DNA from: Moduliflexus sp964602655
Lineage (GTDB): Bacteria > Moduliflexota > Moduliflexia > Moduliflexales > Moduliflexaceae
Assembly: GCA_964602655.1 (NCBI GenBank)
Contig: CAZRSF010000056.1
Coordinates: 1 to 42,215 of the forward strand
Direction of reading: 5' to 3'
Length of the DNA: 42,215 nucleotides
Positions within the stretch are counted from its first letter, which is position 1; every line of letters starts with the position of its first letter. A model generated the notes under the pieces. It made no database searches and was not told where the DNA came from. It saw only the letters and a list, made by a program, of their open reading frames with translations. Of the stretch, positions 1 through 8,844 are shown piece after piece. Both the position numbers and the translations under genes were made by a program.

Positions 1-252
1 GGATTCGGAACGCTCAGATGCGCCGCGTCCACGCCGTTTCGATTCCGACCGACCGAGTTTTTCACGCTCACGCGAACAACGACCGGATTCGGAACGCTCA
101 GATGCGCCGCGTCCACGCCGTTTCGATTCCGACCGACCGAGTTTTTCACGCTCACGCGAACAACGACCGGATTCGGAACGCTCAGATGCGCCGCGTCCAC
201 GCCGTTTCGATTCCGACCGACCGGATTCTTCCCGTTCACGGGAACGACGCCC
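1..252. repeat. 84-bp tandem repeat, three copies
   Basis: Units at 1-84, 85-168 and 169-252. The first two are identical base for base, and the third is identical over its first ~55 bases and then diverges. A fourth, clearly diverged unit follows at about 253-336. Because 84 is a multiple of three, the repeats add 28 residues each to the encoded tail. There are no unique spacers, so this is not a CRISPR array. Base-level identity of the first copies points to recent expansion. Confidence 0.9.
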
Positions 253-505
253 GGATTCAGAACGGTCATATTCGCCGCGCCCACGCCGTTTTGGTTCGGA
301 CAGACCAGACGCGTCTCGTTCACGCGAACGACGCCCCGATTCTGCGGCACGCTCATATTCGTCGCGACCGAAAACGCACAGCTTCGATTTCGAAGGGGCG
401 GAACCCGAACGGTCACATTCGTCAAAACCACAAAGCCCTGTATTCTCACGACGCCCCCGGCAGGACTCTGGGACTGACGAAGAACGGAAGCCGTCCTCAG
501 AATGA
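2..505 (+). CDS. 3' end of a gene encoding an Arg/Ser/Pro/Asp-rich low-complexity tail (5'-truncated by window edge)
   Basis: Reading from base 2, the frame is open to a TGA at 503-505 and gives 167 residues dominated by R, S, P, D and E. The first part is 28-residue repeats of the type DSERSDAPRPRRFDSDRP followed by SFSRSREQRP. Copies 1-3 are near identical, copy 4 has diverged, and the rest decays into RS/RP-rich sequence ending in RKPSSE. The frame fits because the DNA period of 84 bp keeps it, acidic and basic residues alternate as in disordered RNA-binding tails, and it stops 46 bp before the next gene. Tails like this occur on bacterial DEAD-box helicases, pseudouridine synthases and RRM proteins. 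Which catalytic domain precedes this one lies outside the window. The alternative frame at 18-533 is also open but looks like a by-product of the repeat. I am fairly sure of the frame and do not know the function. Confidence 0.7.
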   Translation, partial: DSERSDAPRPRRFDSDRPSFSRSREQRPDSERSDAPRPRRFDSDRPSFSRSREQRPDSERSDAPRPRRFDSDRPDSSRSRERRPDSERSYSPRPRRFGSDRPDASRSRERRPDSAARSYSSRPKTHSFDFEGAEPERSHSSKPQSPVFSRRPRQDSGTDEERKPSSE

Positions 506-551
506 GGCGTTAATGCTCGAACGCGCCGCATAATCGCGGCCATGATGCCGT

Positions 552-1130
552 ATGTTGACTGACGAACAACTGATTCGACAACTGCAACAAGGAAAGACGC
601 GGGCGTTGGAAGAACTGTATCGGCGATATGCAAAGCCGTTATATCTCTTCTGCGCCGCGTCCACCCGCGCCAGCGACCCCGAAGATATCGTGCATGACGT
701 GTTTGCCCGGGTCATCGAAGCCGCCGACCGATTCAATCCGCAAAAAGCCTCATTCCGCACCTGGTTGTTCACGATTGCCCGCAATCGCTGCATTGATCTC
801 GGGCGCCGCGAAGAAAAGGTCAAAACTGTCTCGTTAGATCAGCCGATTGGCGTAAACGAACGCGAAACCACCTTACAAGACACGCTTCCCGATGGTCAAG
901 AAAATGTGGAACAGCGTTTGGCGCGTGAATCCGAGGTTGACGCTGTACGTGACTGCATCAGCCGCATTCAATCCGACGACGAGCAGAAAGCGTTACTCCT
1001 CTATTACATGGGTGAAAAAGTCTTTCGGGAAATCGGCGAGATTCTCGGCAAATCCACAAGCATGGCAAAAAATTATGTGACTGCCGCGCAGGAAAAAGTG
1101 AAGCGGTGTCTTGAGCGTAAAGGGTTTTGA
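552..1130 (+). CDS. ECF-type RNA polymerase sigma factor
   Basis: A 192-residue protein of typical ECF length. The N-terminal half holds the sigma-2 region, with PEDIVHDVFARV around residues 42-53 and the FRTWLFTIARNRCID segment around 73-87. The C-terminal half holds the sigma-4 helix-turn-helix, with FREIGEILGKSTSMAKNYV around 158-176. It would bind core RNA polymerase and direct transcription of a small regulon. The start is ATG at 552, because the upstream gene ends only 46 bp before. The next gene on the same strand (1181) has a single membrane segment, which is the usual sigma/anti-sigma arrangement. The spacing after the upstream gene leaves little room for a separate promoter, so it may be read through from upstream. 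The family call is secure; the ECF subgroup and regulon cannot be read from the sequence. Confidence 0.93.
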   Translation: MLTDEQLIRQLQQGKTRALEELYRRYAKPLYLFCAASTRASDPEDIVHDVFARVIEAADRFNPQKASFRTWLFTIARNRCIDLGRREEKVKTVSLDQPIGVNERETTLQDTLPDGQENVEQRLARESEVDAVRDCISRIQSDDEQKALLLYYMGEKVFREIGEILGKSTSMAKNYVTAAQEKVKRCLERKGF

Positions 1131-1180
1131 TTGCAAATTGTTCCCTCCGAATCGTATCAGATTTCAGGAGGAGATGACGT

Positions 1181-2218
1181 ATGGACGAGAAAAAATTCGA
1201 AAAAATGATGGACGAGTGGACGTCGCATGAACTGGCGTCTGCGCCGAAATTGCAGCCGACGACCGAGATGCTCGCGGTGGTGAAGGCGAAGAAGCAACCG
1301 CTGTTTTCGCTGAGTTTTGCGCGTTGGGCAACAGTTGGAGTGGCGGCAGCGGCGATGCTGATCGCGACGTTGATCTATCCGCGCTGGTATCAGCCGAAGC
1401 AGGAAAACGTACCGACGGTTTCATCCGTCGAACAGCTGGTCGTTGCTGCCCCGAAAGCGCAGAATGAGGATGCGGTTATTCCTGTTGTCGAGGACAAGGC
1501 GGAAGAGAAAAAAGTGGTCGCGATGGCTTCAGTTGAGCCTGCTGCGGATAAAGGATTGGCGCAGCCGGACATTGCGCCTCCCGCGCCTGCGCCAGAACCA
1601 GAGATAAAACCGATGGTTGCGGAACGGCGCGAAACCAGTGGCGATCTTGAAGAAACCGCCGAAAGAAAAGCCGATGCGACGCTGCTGGAGGGCAGAACCA
1701 AAGACGAGGCTGTTTCTGAATCTGTGGCGGCGCAAGATGCTGATGCGTCAACACCGGCGTTAGAAGTATTCATTGCGCCAGCGAAAGAAGAATCGGCCAA
1801 ACCGAAAATCTGCGCAGTGCAGCCCGTCGGATCGAGCGTTCCGCAGGAATCGAATCCACTGCTTGCAGGGAAAACGATGGCGGATGCGCCGAAATCGTCG
1901 TTCGAACAACAGGCGTCCGAATTGATGAGCGAAGCGCAGCGCGGAGTCGTGGCGCAATGCCAGCAGATCGGCGACAAAACGTTCATGCTCGAACACGATG
2001 TATGGGTGGACAGTGAGCATACGCCCGAAAAAACGATGATTGCCATTCAGCGCGATAGCGAGGCGTATCGTCAGGCGCTCGAACTCAGGCCGGAACTCAA
2101 GCCCTATTTCGACGCCTGGGATCGCGTGATCGTCAATCTTGGCGAGGTGTCGCTCGAAGTCAATCCACAAGGGAAGGCGACGTTGAGTGACGAAGATATG
2201 GCGCGTTTGAAAAAATGA
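1181..2218 (+). CDS. Single-pass membrane protein, putative anti-sigma factor, with a C-terminal domain shared with the VIT/VWA protein
   Basis: A 345-residue protein with a good ribosome site (AGGAGGAG) just before ATG 1181. Residues 1-44 are charged and cytosolic in character. Residues ~45-67 form one hydrophobic segment (ARWATVGVAAAAMLIATLIY). Residues ~75-250 are a Pro/Ala/Glu-rich linker of low complexity. The last ~90 residues form a compact domain with IGDKTFMLEHDVWVD and ending in DEDMARLKK. This domain matches the C-terminus of the VIT/VWA protein (IGSKTFTLKDGAWVD...). Position after an ECF sigma gene and the membrane topology suggest an anti-sigma factor, but no zinc-binding HxxxCxxC motif is visible, so this is inference. 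A 30-codon copy of its 3' end survives at 13487-13576. Confidence 0.72.
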   Translation: MDEKKFEKMMDEWTSHELASAPKLQPTTEMLAVVKAKKQPLFSLSFARWATVGVAAAAMLIATLIYPRWYQPKQENVPTVSSVEQLVVAAPKAQNEDAVIPVVEDKAEEKKVVAMASVEPAADKGLAQPDIAPPAPAPEPEIKPMVAERRETSGDLEETAERKADATLLEGRTKDEAVSESVAAQDADASTPALEVFIAPAKEESAKPKICAVQPVGSSVPQESNPLLAGKTMADAPKSSFEQQASELMSEAQRGVVAQCQQIGDKTFMLEHDVWVDSEHTPEKTMIAIQRDSEAYRQALELRPELKPYFDAWDRVIVNLGEVSLEVNPQGKATLSDEDMARLKK

Positions 2219-2295
2219 ACGTTACCGTATGGCATGAAGAAGTCGGGAATTGAAACAATACTCCTATCGTAATGTGAAATCACGCGAATGTAATT

Positions 2296-3018
2296 ATGAA
2301 ATTCGATATTGCAGCATTCTCTCATATCGGAACGGTACGAACGATCAATCAGGATCGCATTTTGATTCAGGATCGAATATTGCTTGATGGAACGCATGAA
2401 GCTTTGCAAGAAGAACGCTGCTTCTGTTTTGTGGCTGATGGAATCGGTGGGAACCCTGCGGGCGAGGTTGCCGCGCAGTTCGTGCTTGAACAGCTTGCGC
2501 AATGGAACGCATCGCAAACAGGCATCACAGAAGAGCAACTTTGCGCCGAATTAGAACGCATCAATGGCGAGTTGATTCGGTTCGGTCATGAACATCGAGA
2601 GTGTTACGGATTATCCACGACCTTAGTCGGGTTTGTGACGCATAATGCCGGACATATTTTAGTCAGCGCCGGAGATAGCCCATTATGGCTTTTGAGGCAA
2701 GGGATGTTTTATCAACTGACGGAAAATCAGGTGATCAATCCTGATGAGAACAACAGCCCTTTAATCAGCTATTTCGGCGGAACTGAAAACAATTTGACGT
2801 TGCAATGTCATCATGAACTGCGGGAAATCTGCGAATATGATCTGTTTGTATTGTGTTCGGACGGATTGTTCAAAGCGTTGAAACAAAAGCAGATCAAGGC
2901 GATTCTCGCGAGCAATCAGCCTCTTGGAGAAAAAGCGCGGTTTTTATTGGAGAAATCGCTTGAAGCAGGAGCGGACGATAATGTGAGTTGCATTTTGATT
3001 CAGTCGCTCAACGATTAA
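2296..3018 (+). CDS. PP2C-family protein serine/threonine phosphatase
   Basis: A 240-residue protein matching the PP2C fold of bacterial PppA/PstP-type enzymes, which remove phosphate from Ser/Thr using two metal ions. Visible motifs are NQD at 18-20, the metal-binding VADGIGGNPAGE at 46-57, GDSPLW at 126-131, CSDGLF at 187-192, and the final DDNVS at 227-231. It has no membrane segment and is expected to be cytosolic. It is the first gene of the operon, 24 bp ahead of the first kinase, so it is the natural antagonist of the two kinases. The ribosome site before ATG 2296 is weak. The N-terminal region has a duplicated-looking RILIQDRILL stretch at 21-30. Family assignment is secure; the true substrates are inferred from position. 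Confidence 0.95.
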   Translation: MKFDIAAFSHIGTVRTINQDRILIQDRILLDGTHEALQEERCFCFVADGIGGNPAGEVAAQFVLEQLAQWNASQTGITEEQLCAELERINGELIRFGHEHRECYGLSTTLVGFVTHNAGHILVSAGDSPLWLLRQGMFYQLTENQVINPDENNSPLISYFGGTENNLTLQCHHELREICEYDLFVLCSDGLFKALKQKQIKAILASNQPLGEKARFLLEKSLEAGADDNVSCILIQSLND

Positions 3019-3042
3019 CACGAACTTCTGTTAGGGGGGAAC

Positions 3043-6006
3043 ATGGCAGAAAATACAAATAGAGATTACTCGCGTCCGACAGAAACCTATTCTTCTCAGC
3101 AGAGCAGCAAAACGCAGACATACTCAAGCGCGACCGATCCTCAAAAAACGCAAATCTACGAGACTTCCGAACAGTTGGTTTCCAGAGCGCATCAGCTTGG
3201 CATCGGGGATGTGTTGATGCTGAACGGCAACGCCTATACGATTACCGGGATCATTTCACAGGAGACCGGCGAAGCGGTAATTTATAACATCCATAACTTG
3301 CATCAACAGCCGTTTGCCCTAAAATTATATCTTGAGTTTCGCGATGCGAAAGATGAGCCGAATCCCGAAGCGTTGCAACGTATAAAGAGTATTATCGAGC
3401 CTGTTATCTTGCGTCTGCATGATTTCGGCACAGGTACAAGCAAATATCAACATAAGTATTGTTTTGAAATTTGTGACTTTGCCGCAGGCGGAACACTGCT
3501 GACCAGAGACGATTATTCCCAGAATTTCATTCGACACACTATTATTCCCCAAATAGTCAAAGGGATTCAGACGTTACATCGGCATAAAATTTTTCATTGC
3601 GATCTGAAGCCCGAAAATATATTCTGGTTAGATGTTGAATGCACTCATTTAGTGGTTGGCGATTACGGATCAGCCAAAACCTTCGAAGAAACATCGCAAA
3701 ATGTGTTAAAATACACATCAACCACGAAAGGCACGAATTTCTACCTTGCGCCGGAGCAGCCGCGCGGCATCGTTTCCGAGAAAAATGATTATTATTCGTT
3801 CGGCATGATTTTGCTGCATCTGCTGTATCCGCATGTCGTCAACCGAGAGTATCTGCATAAAATCGTAGAGCGGCAATTCGAGCGAAAACCAATTATAGAT
3901 TTTGACCAGAAATATGGTCATCTGAATGATTTGATTGCAGGATTGACATTGGCGGATGTCTCATCGCGATGGGGAGAAAAAGAGGTTATACAATGGTTGC
4001 GCGGGGAAAACATCCCTGTTGTTTATGCGATTGATCCTAATATTCAACCAATCAAACTTGGGAAAGCAACAATCAGAATGCCTCAACAGTTGGCTGAGTA
4101 TATTGAGGATTGTGATGACTGGTTTGATAACTTAATTGAGGATGCTGAAGGATATGGAATATTTCTTCGTTGGTTAGCAGATATTCAAGACTTGGAACGG
4201 AAAAAGATATTTGATCGAATGATAAAACATTATCGTCAAGATGGTAAACCCTTTGTAAAAGAAGCAATCCTACGATATTTTTTCCCCAATCGCCCTGTCC
4301 AGATTGACATGCAGACCTACGATTTCTGGAATACTTCCGAGCTTGATGAAATGGTCAATCAATGTTTATTACAATTGGATGACATGTCTGCGATTACTCC
4401 ACTTGCTACAATGAAATTCTATCTATTTGAGTTAGAATTTAGCTTGCGACAGGTTTTTATAGCTATTGATGGGCAGGCTAAACTGATTTTAGCAAATACG
4501 CTGAACAGAATTGAAGAACTGTTGAATATTTTGCCCAAAGCGAATTTTGATGATTGTTTGTGCCAATGGTATGCAAAAATTTCCAAAAAATCGTTTCCCC
4601 CAATTATTCTCTGCACATTGACTACAACAGATCAATTCTTCAGATACCTTGAAGTACAATCTAATTGGTATGATAAACTATTTGTTGATAATGAAGTTTA
4701 TGATATTTTTTTACGTTGGCTTATAGGTGTACAAGGCGAAAAGCGTAAAAAGATATTCGAGAATATGGTGAAACATTATCGTCAAGATGGTAAAGAATTT
4801 GTCAAGGACGCAATTTTACGCTATTTTTCGTATGGTTATCCAGTACAAGTAGATACGATATCGTATAATTTATGGGATACGTCTGATTTACAAACAATTG
4901 TGAATGATCTTTTTTATCACTTGGATAATATCTCGCGAACTACTTCGATAGAAAGCCTCAAATTCTATCTATTTCAGTTAGAATTTGCTTTGCGTGAAGT
5001 TGAGACAATGAAATCCGTAGGACAGAGCAAATTGATTGCAAAAAAGGTTCTTGATAAAATCGAGGGAGTATTGAATCTTTCGCCTAAAAAGAGTTTTGAT
5101 GATTATATCTGTTATTTTTATCGTAATATTCCGAATGGGGTAGTTCTTCCGGTGCTTTTTTATACATTCGGGCAAAAATGCTCATTGCAAGCTATTTGGT
5201 CGAATTTCAATCAAGATATTGATACGCAATTGAAAGCCCTTGGATTCTCTGGCAACATGACTTCTGTCTATGAATATCTTTTCAACCTTGCTAAAGATTG
5301 CGTAGCAAAGGGAGATGTGATCACTTGCCTTCCATTGTTGCGACAATTCATTTCTCGGATGCCAGAATTTTTTGTTCGCATTCAGAATGAAAAAACTTTT
5401 AACACGAACGGAGAGATTAAAAAATTTTTAGACGCAATATATTCTCCGGCATTTAAAAAAGCTCAGACGGCATTTAAGAATGCTGAATATGAAGTGCAAG
5501 AGGCTCAAAAGATACTTTCATCATGTCAAAAAGCAGCCTCAAAAGTTGAAAGGCGATGGGAGTATGAAAGCATATACACATCTTTTGGAAAAGCAAAAAG
5601 TAGTTTGCTGATCGCTCAAAATAAATTCGATTCAAAAGATTATAAGGCGCTTTTAGAAATTCCTGTTATCATACAGAATGTATTGAAGATAGTAAATAAT
5701 GCAGTAAGTAACGCGAAAACGCTCCAAACAAAGTGTGAGAGAGAGCATGATGAAATATTGATAAAAAAGATCACGACTGGGCTGGCATGGACGATGGCAG
5801 TGACAATTGGAGTGGTTGTTTGTGGTATAATTTTCGTTAATTGGAATGCTATTGCTCAAACGGTCTCTTATTTTATTCACGACTGCGTTGCCGCAGTTGG
5901 AATGCTTTTCCAGCAGTTTCTTGTTTTCGTCGGCAATGTTCTAAAAGGAATAGGCATGATTTTGCTCATCATTTTTTTTATTGCTGTACTTTTTAATAGT
6001 AAATAG
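3043..6006 (+). CDS. Membrane-anchored Ser/Thr protein kinase 1, with duplicated sensor module
   Basis: A 987-residue protein preceded by a strong GGGGGGA ribosome site. Residues 1-40 are Thr/Ser/Tyr-rich with TQTY-like motifs. The kinase domain (~50-320) has ALKLY with the ATP-site Lys94, HCDLKPEN at 185-192 with catalytic Asp187, DYG at 207-209 in place of DFG, and APE at 236-238. HCD instead of HRD makes it a non-RD kinase, and the glycine loop is poor (ISQETGEAV). Residues ~345-526 and ~527-708 are a tandem duplication of one helical module, each with KHYRQDGK and AILRYF. A coiled-coil-like stretch (~800-910) precedes hydrophobic segments near 915-985, so the protein is anchored at its C-terminus. 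It is 24 bp after the phosphatase and paralogous to the next gene. The kinase call is secure; the ligand or target is unknown. Confidence 0.93.
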   Translation: MAENTNRDYSRPTETYSSQQSSKTQTYSSATDPQKTQIYETSEQLVSRAHQLGIGDVLMLNGNAYTITGIISQETGEAVIYNIHNLHQQPFALKLYLEFRDAKDEPNPEALQRIKSIIEPVILRLHDFGTGTSKYQHKYCFEICDFAAGGTLLTRDDYSQNFIRHTIIPQIVKGIQTLHRHKIFHCDLKPENIFWLDVECTHLVVGDYGSAKTFEETSQNVLKYTSTTKGTNFYLAPEQPRGIVSEKNDYYSFGMILLHLLYPHVVNREYLHKIVERQFERKPIIDFDQKYGHLNDLIAGLTLADVSSRWGEKEVIQWLRGENIPVVYAIDPNIQPIKLGKATIRMPQQLAEYIEDCDDWFDNLIEDAEGYGIFLRWLADIQDLERKKIFDRMIKHYRQDGKPFVKEAILRYFFPNRPVQIDMQTYDFWNTSELDEMVNQCLLQLDDMSAITPLATMKFYLFELEFSLRQVFIAIDGQAKLILANTLNRIEELLNILPKANFDDCLCQWYAKISKKSFPPIILCTLTTTDQFFRYLEVQSNWYDKLFVDNEVYDIFLRWLIGVQGEKRKKIFENMVKHYRQDGKEFVKDAILRYFSYGYPVQVDTISYNLWDTSDLQTIVNDLFYHLDNISRTTSIESLKFYLFQLEFALREVETMKSVGQSKLIAKKVLDKIEGVLNLSPKKSFDDYICYFYRNIPNGVVLPVLFYTFGQKCSLQAIWSNFNQDIDTQLKALGFSGNMTSVYEYLFNLAKDCVAKGDVITCLPLLRQFISRMPEFFVRIQNEKTFNTNGEIKKFLDAIYSPAFKKAQTAFKNAEYEVQEAQKILSSCQKAASKVERRWEYESIYTSFGKAKSSLLIAQNKFDSKDYKALLEIPVIIQNVLKIVNNAVSNAKTLQTKCEREHDEILIKKITTGLAWTMAVTIGVVVCGIIFVNWNAIAQTVSYFIHDCVAAVGMLFQQFLVFVGNVLKGIGMILLIIFFIAVLFNSK

Positions 6007-6075
6007 TTCAACCTTTTAAAGTTACTGGTAAGTTGCCTAATAAATCCGGTAGTAAATGTTGCGGAGAAAAGAGAG

Positions 6076-8769
6076 ATGGAAAAAATTGCATGTGAATGTC
6101 CTCGCTGCCGTTCGAGATTCAAAGTCGCACCCGAACATATCGGGAAAACCGGCAAATGCGCGAAATGCCAGGAGCGTTTCGTCGTTCAGGACGTGCGTTC
6201 GGCAGGACAAATCAGTCAAAAAACCCAAACCTATTCACAGAGTGATGTTTCGAAGAATACAGCGGTCTATTCTTCTCAATCCAGCGATAAAACGCAGACC
6301 TATTCCAACGCGGCGGATGCTCAAAAGACGCAGACATATAGCGACACGCCGAAGGGGGCTGCCACGCAAACATATCATGCGGCAGGAACGCACTCGGATT
6401 CGGACACGCCCTATGTCTATGATTTGACCCAAGCTCAAGGAGCAACCGGGCAGCAGGTTTCCAGAGCGCATCAGCTTGGGATCGGAGATGTCGTCACGCT
6501 GAACGGCAGTGCCTATACGATTACCGGCATCATTTCGCAGGAAACCGGCGAAGCGGTAATTTACAATATCCGCAACACGCAACAACAATCGCTCGCCTTG
6601 AAACTCTATTTCGAATTTTCGAATCCGAAAGACGAGCCGAACCCCGAAGCATTGCAACGCATCAAAGAGATTCGCGATCCCGATATTTTACGCCTGCACG
6701 ATTTCGGCACCGGGGCGAGCAAATATCAGAACAGGTATTGTTTTGAAATCTGCGATTTTGCGATGGGTGGAACGTTGCTGACACGCAATGATTATTCCCT
6801 GGATTGCGTTCGACAAACAATCATCCCTCAAATTATCAAAGGGATTCGAACCTTACATCAGCATAAAATCTTTCATTGCGATCTCAAGCCCGAAAATATT
6901 TTCTGGTTAGATACCGACCGCACGGATGCAGTGATTGGCGATTACGGCTCGGCTAAAACCTTTGAAGAAAGTTCGCAGAAAGGCTTGACGCATACGTCAA
7001 CCACGAAAGGCACGAACTTCTATCTTGCGCCGGAGCAGCCGCGCGGCATCGTGTCCGAGAAAAACGATTATTATTCGTTCGGCATGATTCTGTTGCATCT
7101 GCTCTATCCGCAGTTTGTCAACCGCGATGCGCTGCACAAAATCATCGAACGACAATATGAACGACGGCCTATTATTGATTATGATGCCAAATATGGCAAC
7201 CTCAACGAGTTGATTGCCGGTTTGACATTAGCGGATGTCTCGTCGCGGTGGGGCGAAAAACAGGTCGAACAATGGCTGCAAGGACAATCAATTTCAGTAA
7301 TCTATAACACTACAACGGACATCCATCCGATAAAATTAGGGACAATTACGATTAAGACACAAGCCGAGTTTACCTCATACGTTGAAACAAATATTGATTG
7401 GTTTGATAATTTAATCGAAGATAGCGAAGGTTATAGCATGGTATTGCGTTGGATTGCGGACATACAAGATTTAGGACGCAAGAAAACGTTTGATAAGATG
7501 GTAAAATATTACAAGCAAGATGGAATAGATTTTTTGAAAGAAGCCATATTACGATATTTTATGCCAAGCCGTCCCATTCAAGTTGATATGAAAGTCTATG
7601 ACATCTGTAACTCTACAGATGTTGCTGAAACCATCGAGCAATTTTTTCAGCAGTTGGATGATATTTGTGTTATTACTCCTCTGAAAACGTTGAAGTTTTA
7701 TACCTTTGAATTAGAGTTTGCATTACGTCATCTTGAAACAATTGCCGTAAATGAAACAAAAATGGTTGTGGAAAGAACTTGTCATACTATCAGTAGCGTA
7801 TTGAATTTATCTTCTAAGAAAAGTTTTGATGACTATCTGTGTTATTGGTATCACGGAATTACGAATAGTATTGTTTTGCCTGTATTATTGTATTCATTTG
7901 ACTGGAAAAAACCGCTCCTTTCGATTTTTCAAGATTTCAATCAGGATATCGATTCTCAGTTAAAAAAAATGGGTTTTTCTACAAATCTTTCTTCAGCGTA
8001 CGATTATCTGTTTGGCCTCGCAAAAATTTGTGCTGGAAAAGGCGAGGCATCTGAATCTGTTCCTTTATTAAGGCAATTGATTTATCGAAAAGCAGATTTT
8101 TTCAATAAAATCAAAAAAGAAACAATTCTTGCTGAAAACCGTGAAATTAGCGCATTACTTGACGGAATCTACGCCCAAGCAATGAGTAAGGCAAAACAAG
8201 CGATTTCAGAGGCGGAAAATATATTGAATGATACGCGAGAAATGATATCTAACGCGCAAAAATCGGCGTGGAAAGTTGCCGAGCGAAGCTCTGAGATGGA
8301 TTCGATCAATCGTAATTATCAGGAGATTGCAAAGCAATTTCAGTTTGCTCAAGACAACGTTGCATCAGGAGAATACGCAACGTTATTACAAGTTCCGCAT
8401 ATATCGTTGGACGTGGGGAATCGAGGACGAGAGCTTACGAAGAGCGCAGAACGTTCTTATCGAGGATGGGAACAGTGGGATGCGCGAGTTGAGGCTGAAA
8501 GGAAAGCTGCTTATGAAGAGCAGGTAAGAAGAGAACGACGGAAACAGATAGGTGCAATTATAGGACTTTTTATTGGAGGAGTTGTGGGATGTGTCGGGGG
8601 GTTTATTGTTGGGTATGTTTTGGGAATAGCTGCTGGTTTCATTTCATTTGATTATGGGCCATTTTGGGAACATGTCGGGGAAGTCGCGATAGGTTGGGCA
8701 TGGGCAATTTCAGCCTTTGGTGGGATGTTAGGCGGATTGATTGGCGGTTCAATTGGAGGACAAGATTAA
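6076..8769 (+). CDS. Ser/Thr protein kinase 2, with N-terminal zinc ribbon and C-terminal glycine-rich membrane segments
   Basis: An 897-residue paralog of the preceding kinase. A GGAGAAAAGAGAG ribosome site selects ATG 6076. Residues 6-31 form an MJ0042-like zinc ribbon (CPRC at 8-11, CAKC at 28-31). Residues 48-101 carry five TQTY-type motifs. The kinase domain has ALKLY with Lys176, HCDLKPEN at 267-274 with Asp269, DYG at 289-291, and APE at 318-320. It holds one copy of the helical module that kinase 1 carries twice. Near the C-terminus a basic stretch (EEQVRRERRKQ) leads into glycine-rich hydrophobic segments that resemble glycine-zipper membrane helices. Long stretches of the kinase region are nearly identical in DNA to kinase 1, which indicates tandem gene duplication followed by exchange of the ends. 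The catalytic class is secure. Confidence 0.93.
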   Translation: MEKIACECPRCRSRFKVAPEHIGKTGKCAKCQERFVVQDVRSAGQISQKTQTYSQSDVSKNTAVYSSQSSDKTQTYSNAADAQKTQTYSDTPKGAATQTYHAAGTHSDSDTPYVYDLTQAQGATGQQVSRAHQLGIGDVVTLNGSAYTITGIISQETGEAVIYNIRNTQQQSLALKLYFEFSNPKDEPNPEALQRIKEIRDPDILRLHDFGTGASKYQNRYCFEICDFAMGGTLLTRNDYSLDCVRQTIIPQIIKGIRTLHQHKIFHCDLKPENIFWLDTDRTDAVIGDYGSAKTFEESSQKGLTHTSTTKGTNFYLAPEQPRGIVSEKNDYYSFGMILLHLLYPQFVNRDALHKIIERQYERRPIIDYDAKYGNLNELIAGLTLADVSSRWGEKQVEQWLQGQSISVIYNTTTDIHPIKLGTITIKTQAEFTSYVETNIDWFDNLIEDSEGYSMVLRWIADIQDLGRKKTFDKMVKYYKQDGIDFLKEAILRYFMPSRPIQVDMKVYDICNSTDVAETIEQFFQQLDDICVITPLKTLKFYTFELEFALRHLETIAVNETKMVVERTCHTISSVLNLSSKKSFDDYLCYWYHGITNSIVLPVLLYSFDWKKPLLSIFQDFNQDIDSQLKKMGFSTNLSSAYDYLFGLAKICAGKGEASESVPLLRQLIYRKADFFNKIKKETILAENREISALLDGIYAQAMSKAKQAISEAENILNDTREMISNAQKSAWKVAERSSEMDSINRNYQEIAKQFQFAQDNVASGEYATLLQVPHISLDVGNRGRELTKSAERSYRGWEQWDARVEAERKAAYEEQVRRERRKQIGAIIGLFIGGVVGCVGGFIVGYVLGIAAGFISFDYGPFWEHVGEVAIGWAWAISAFGGMLGGLIGGSIGGQD

Positions 8770-8844
8770 AAGAATTTTTATGACGATGTCAATGATTTAA
8801 ACGATAAGGCTGTAAGACGGTATAGGCGGAGAAATAAACACATT

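Noticed and set aside
1..350. CRISPR-like array
   Set aside because: Repeats are directly joined with no unique spacers and fit a protein-coding period.
18..533. Open frame of 171 codons over the tandem repeat
   Set aside because: The frame from base 2 gives a typical RS/RP-rich tail and stops before the next gene. The other frame is open only because the repeat length is a multiple of three.
1390..2046. Antisense open frame of 218 codons
   Set aside because: Lies entirely across the Ala/Glu-rich linker of the gene at 1181-2218, is Ser/Ala-rich low complexity and has no ribosome site.
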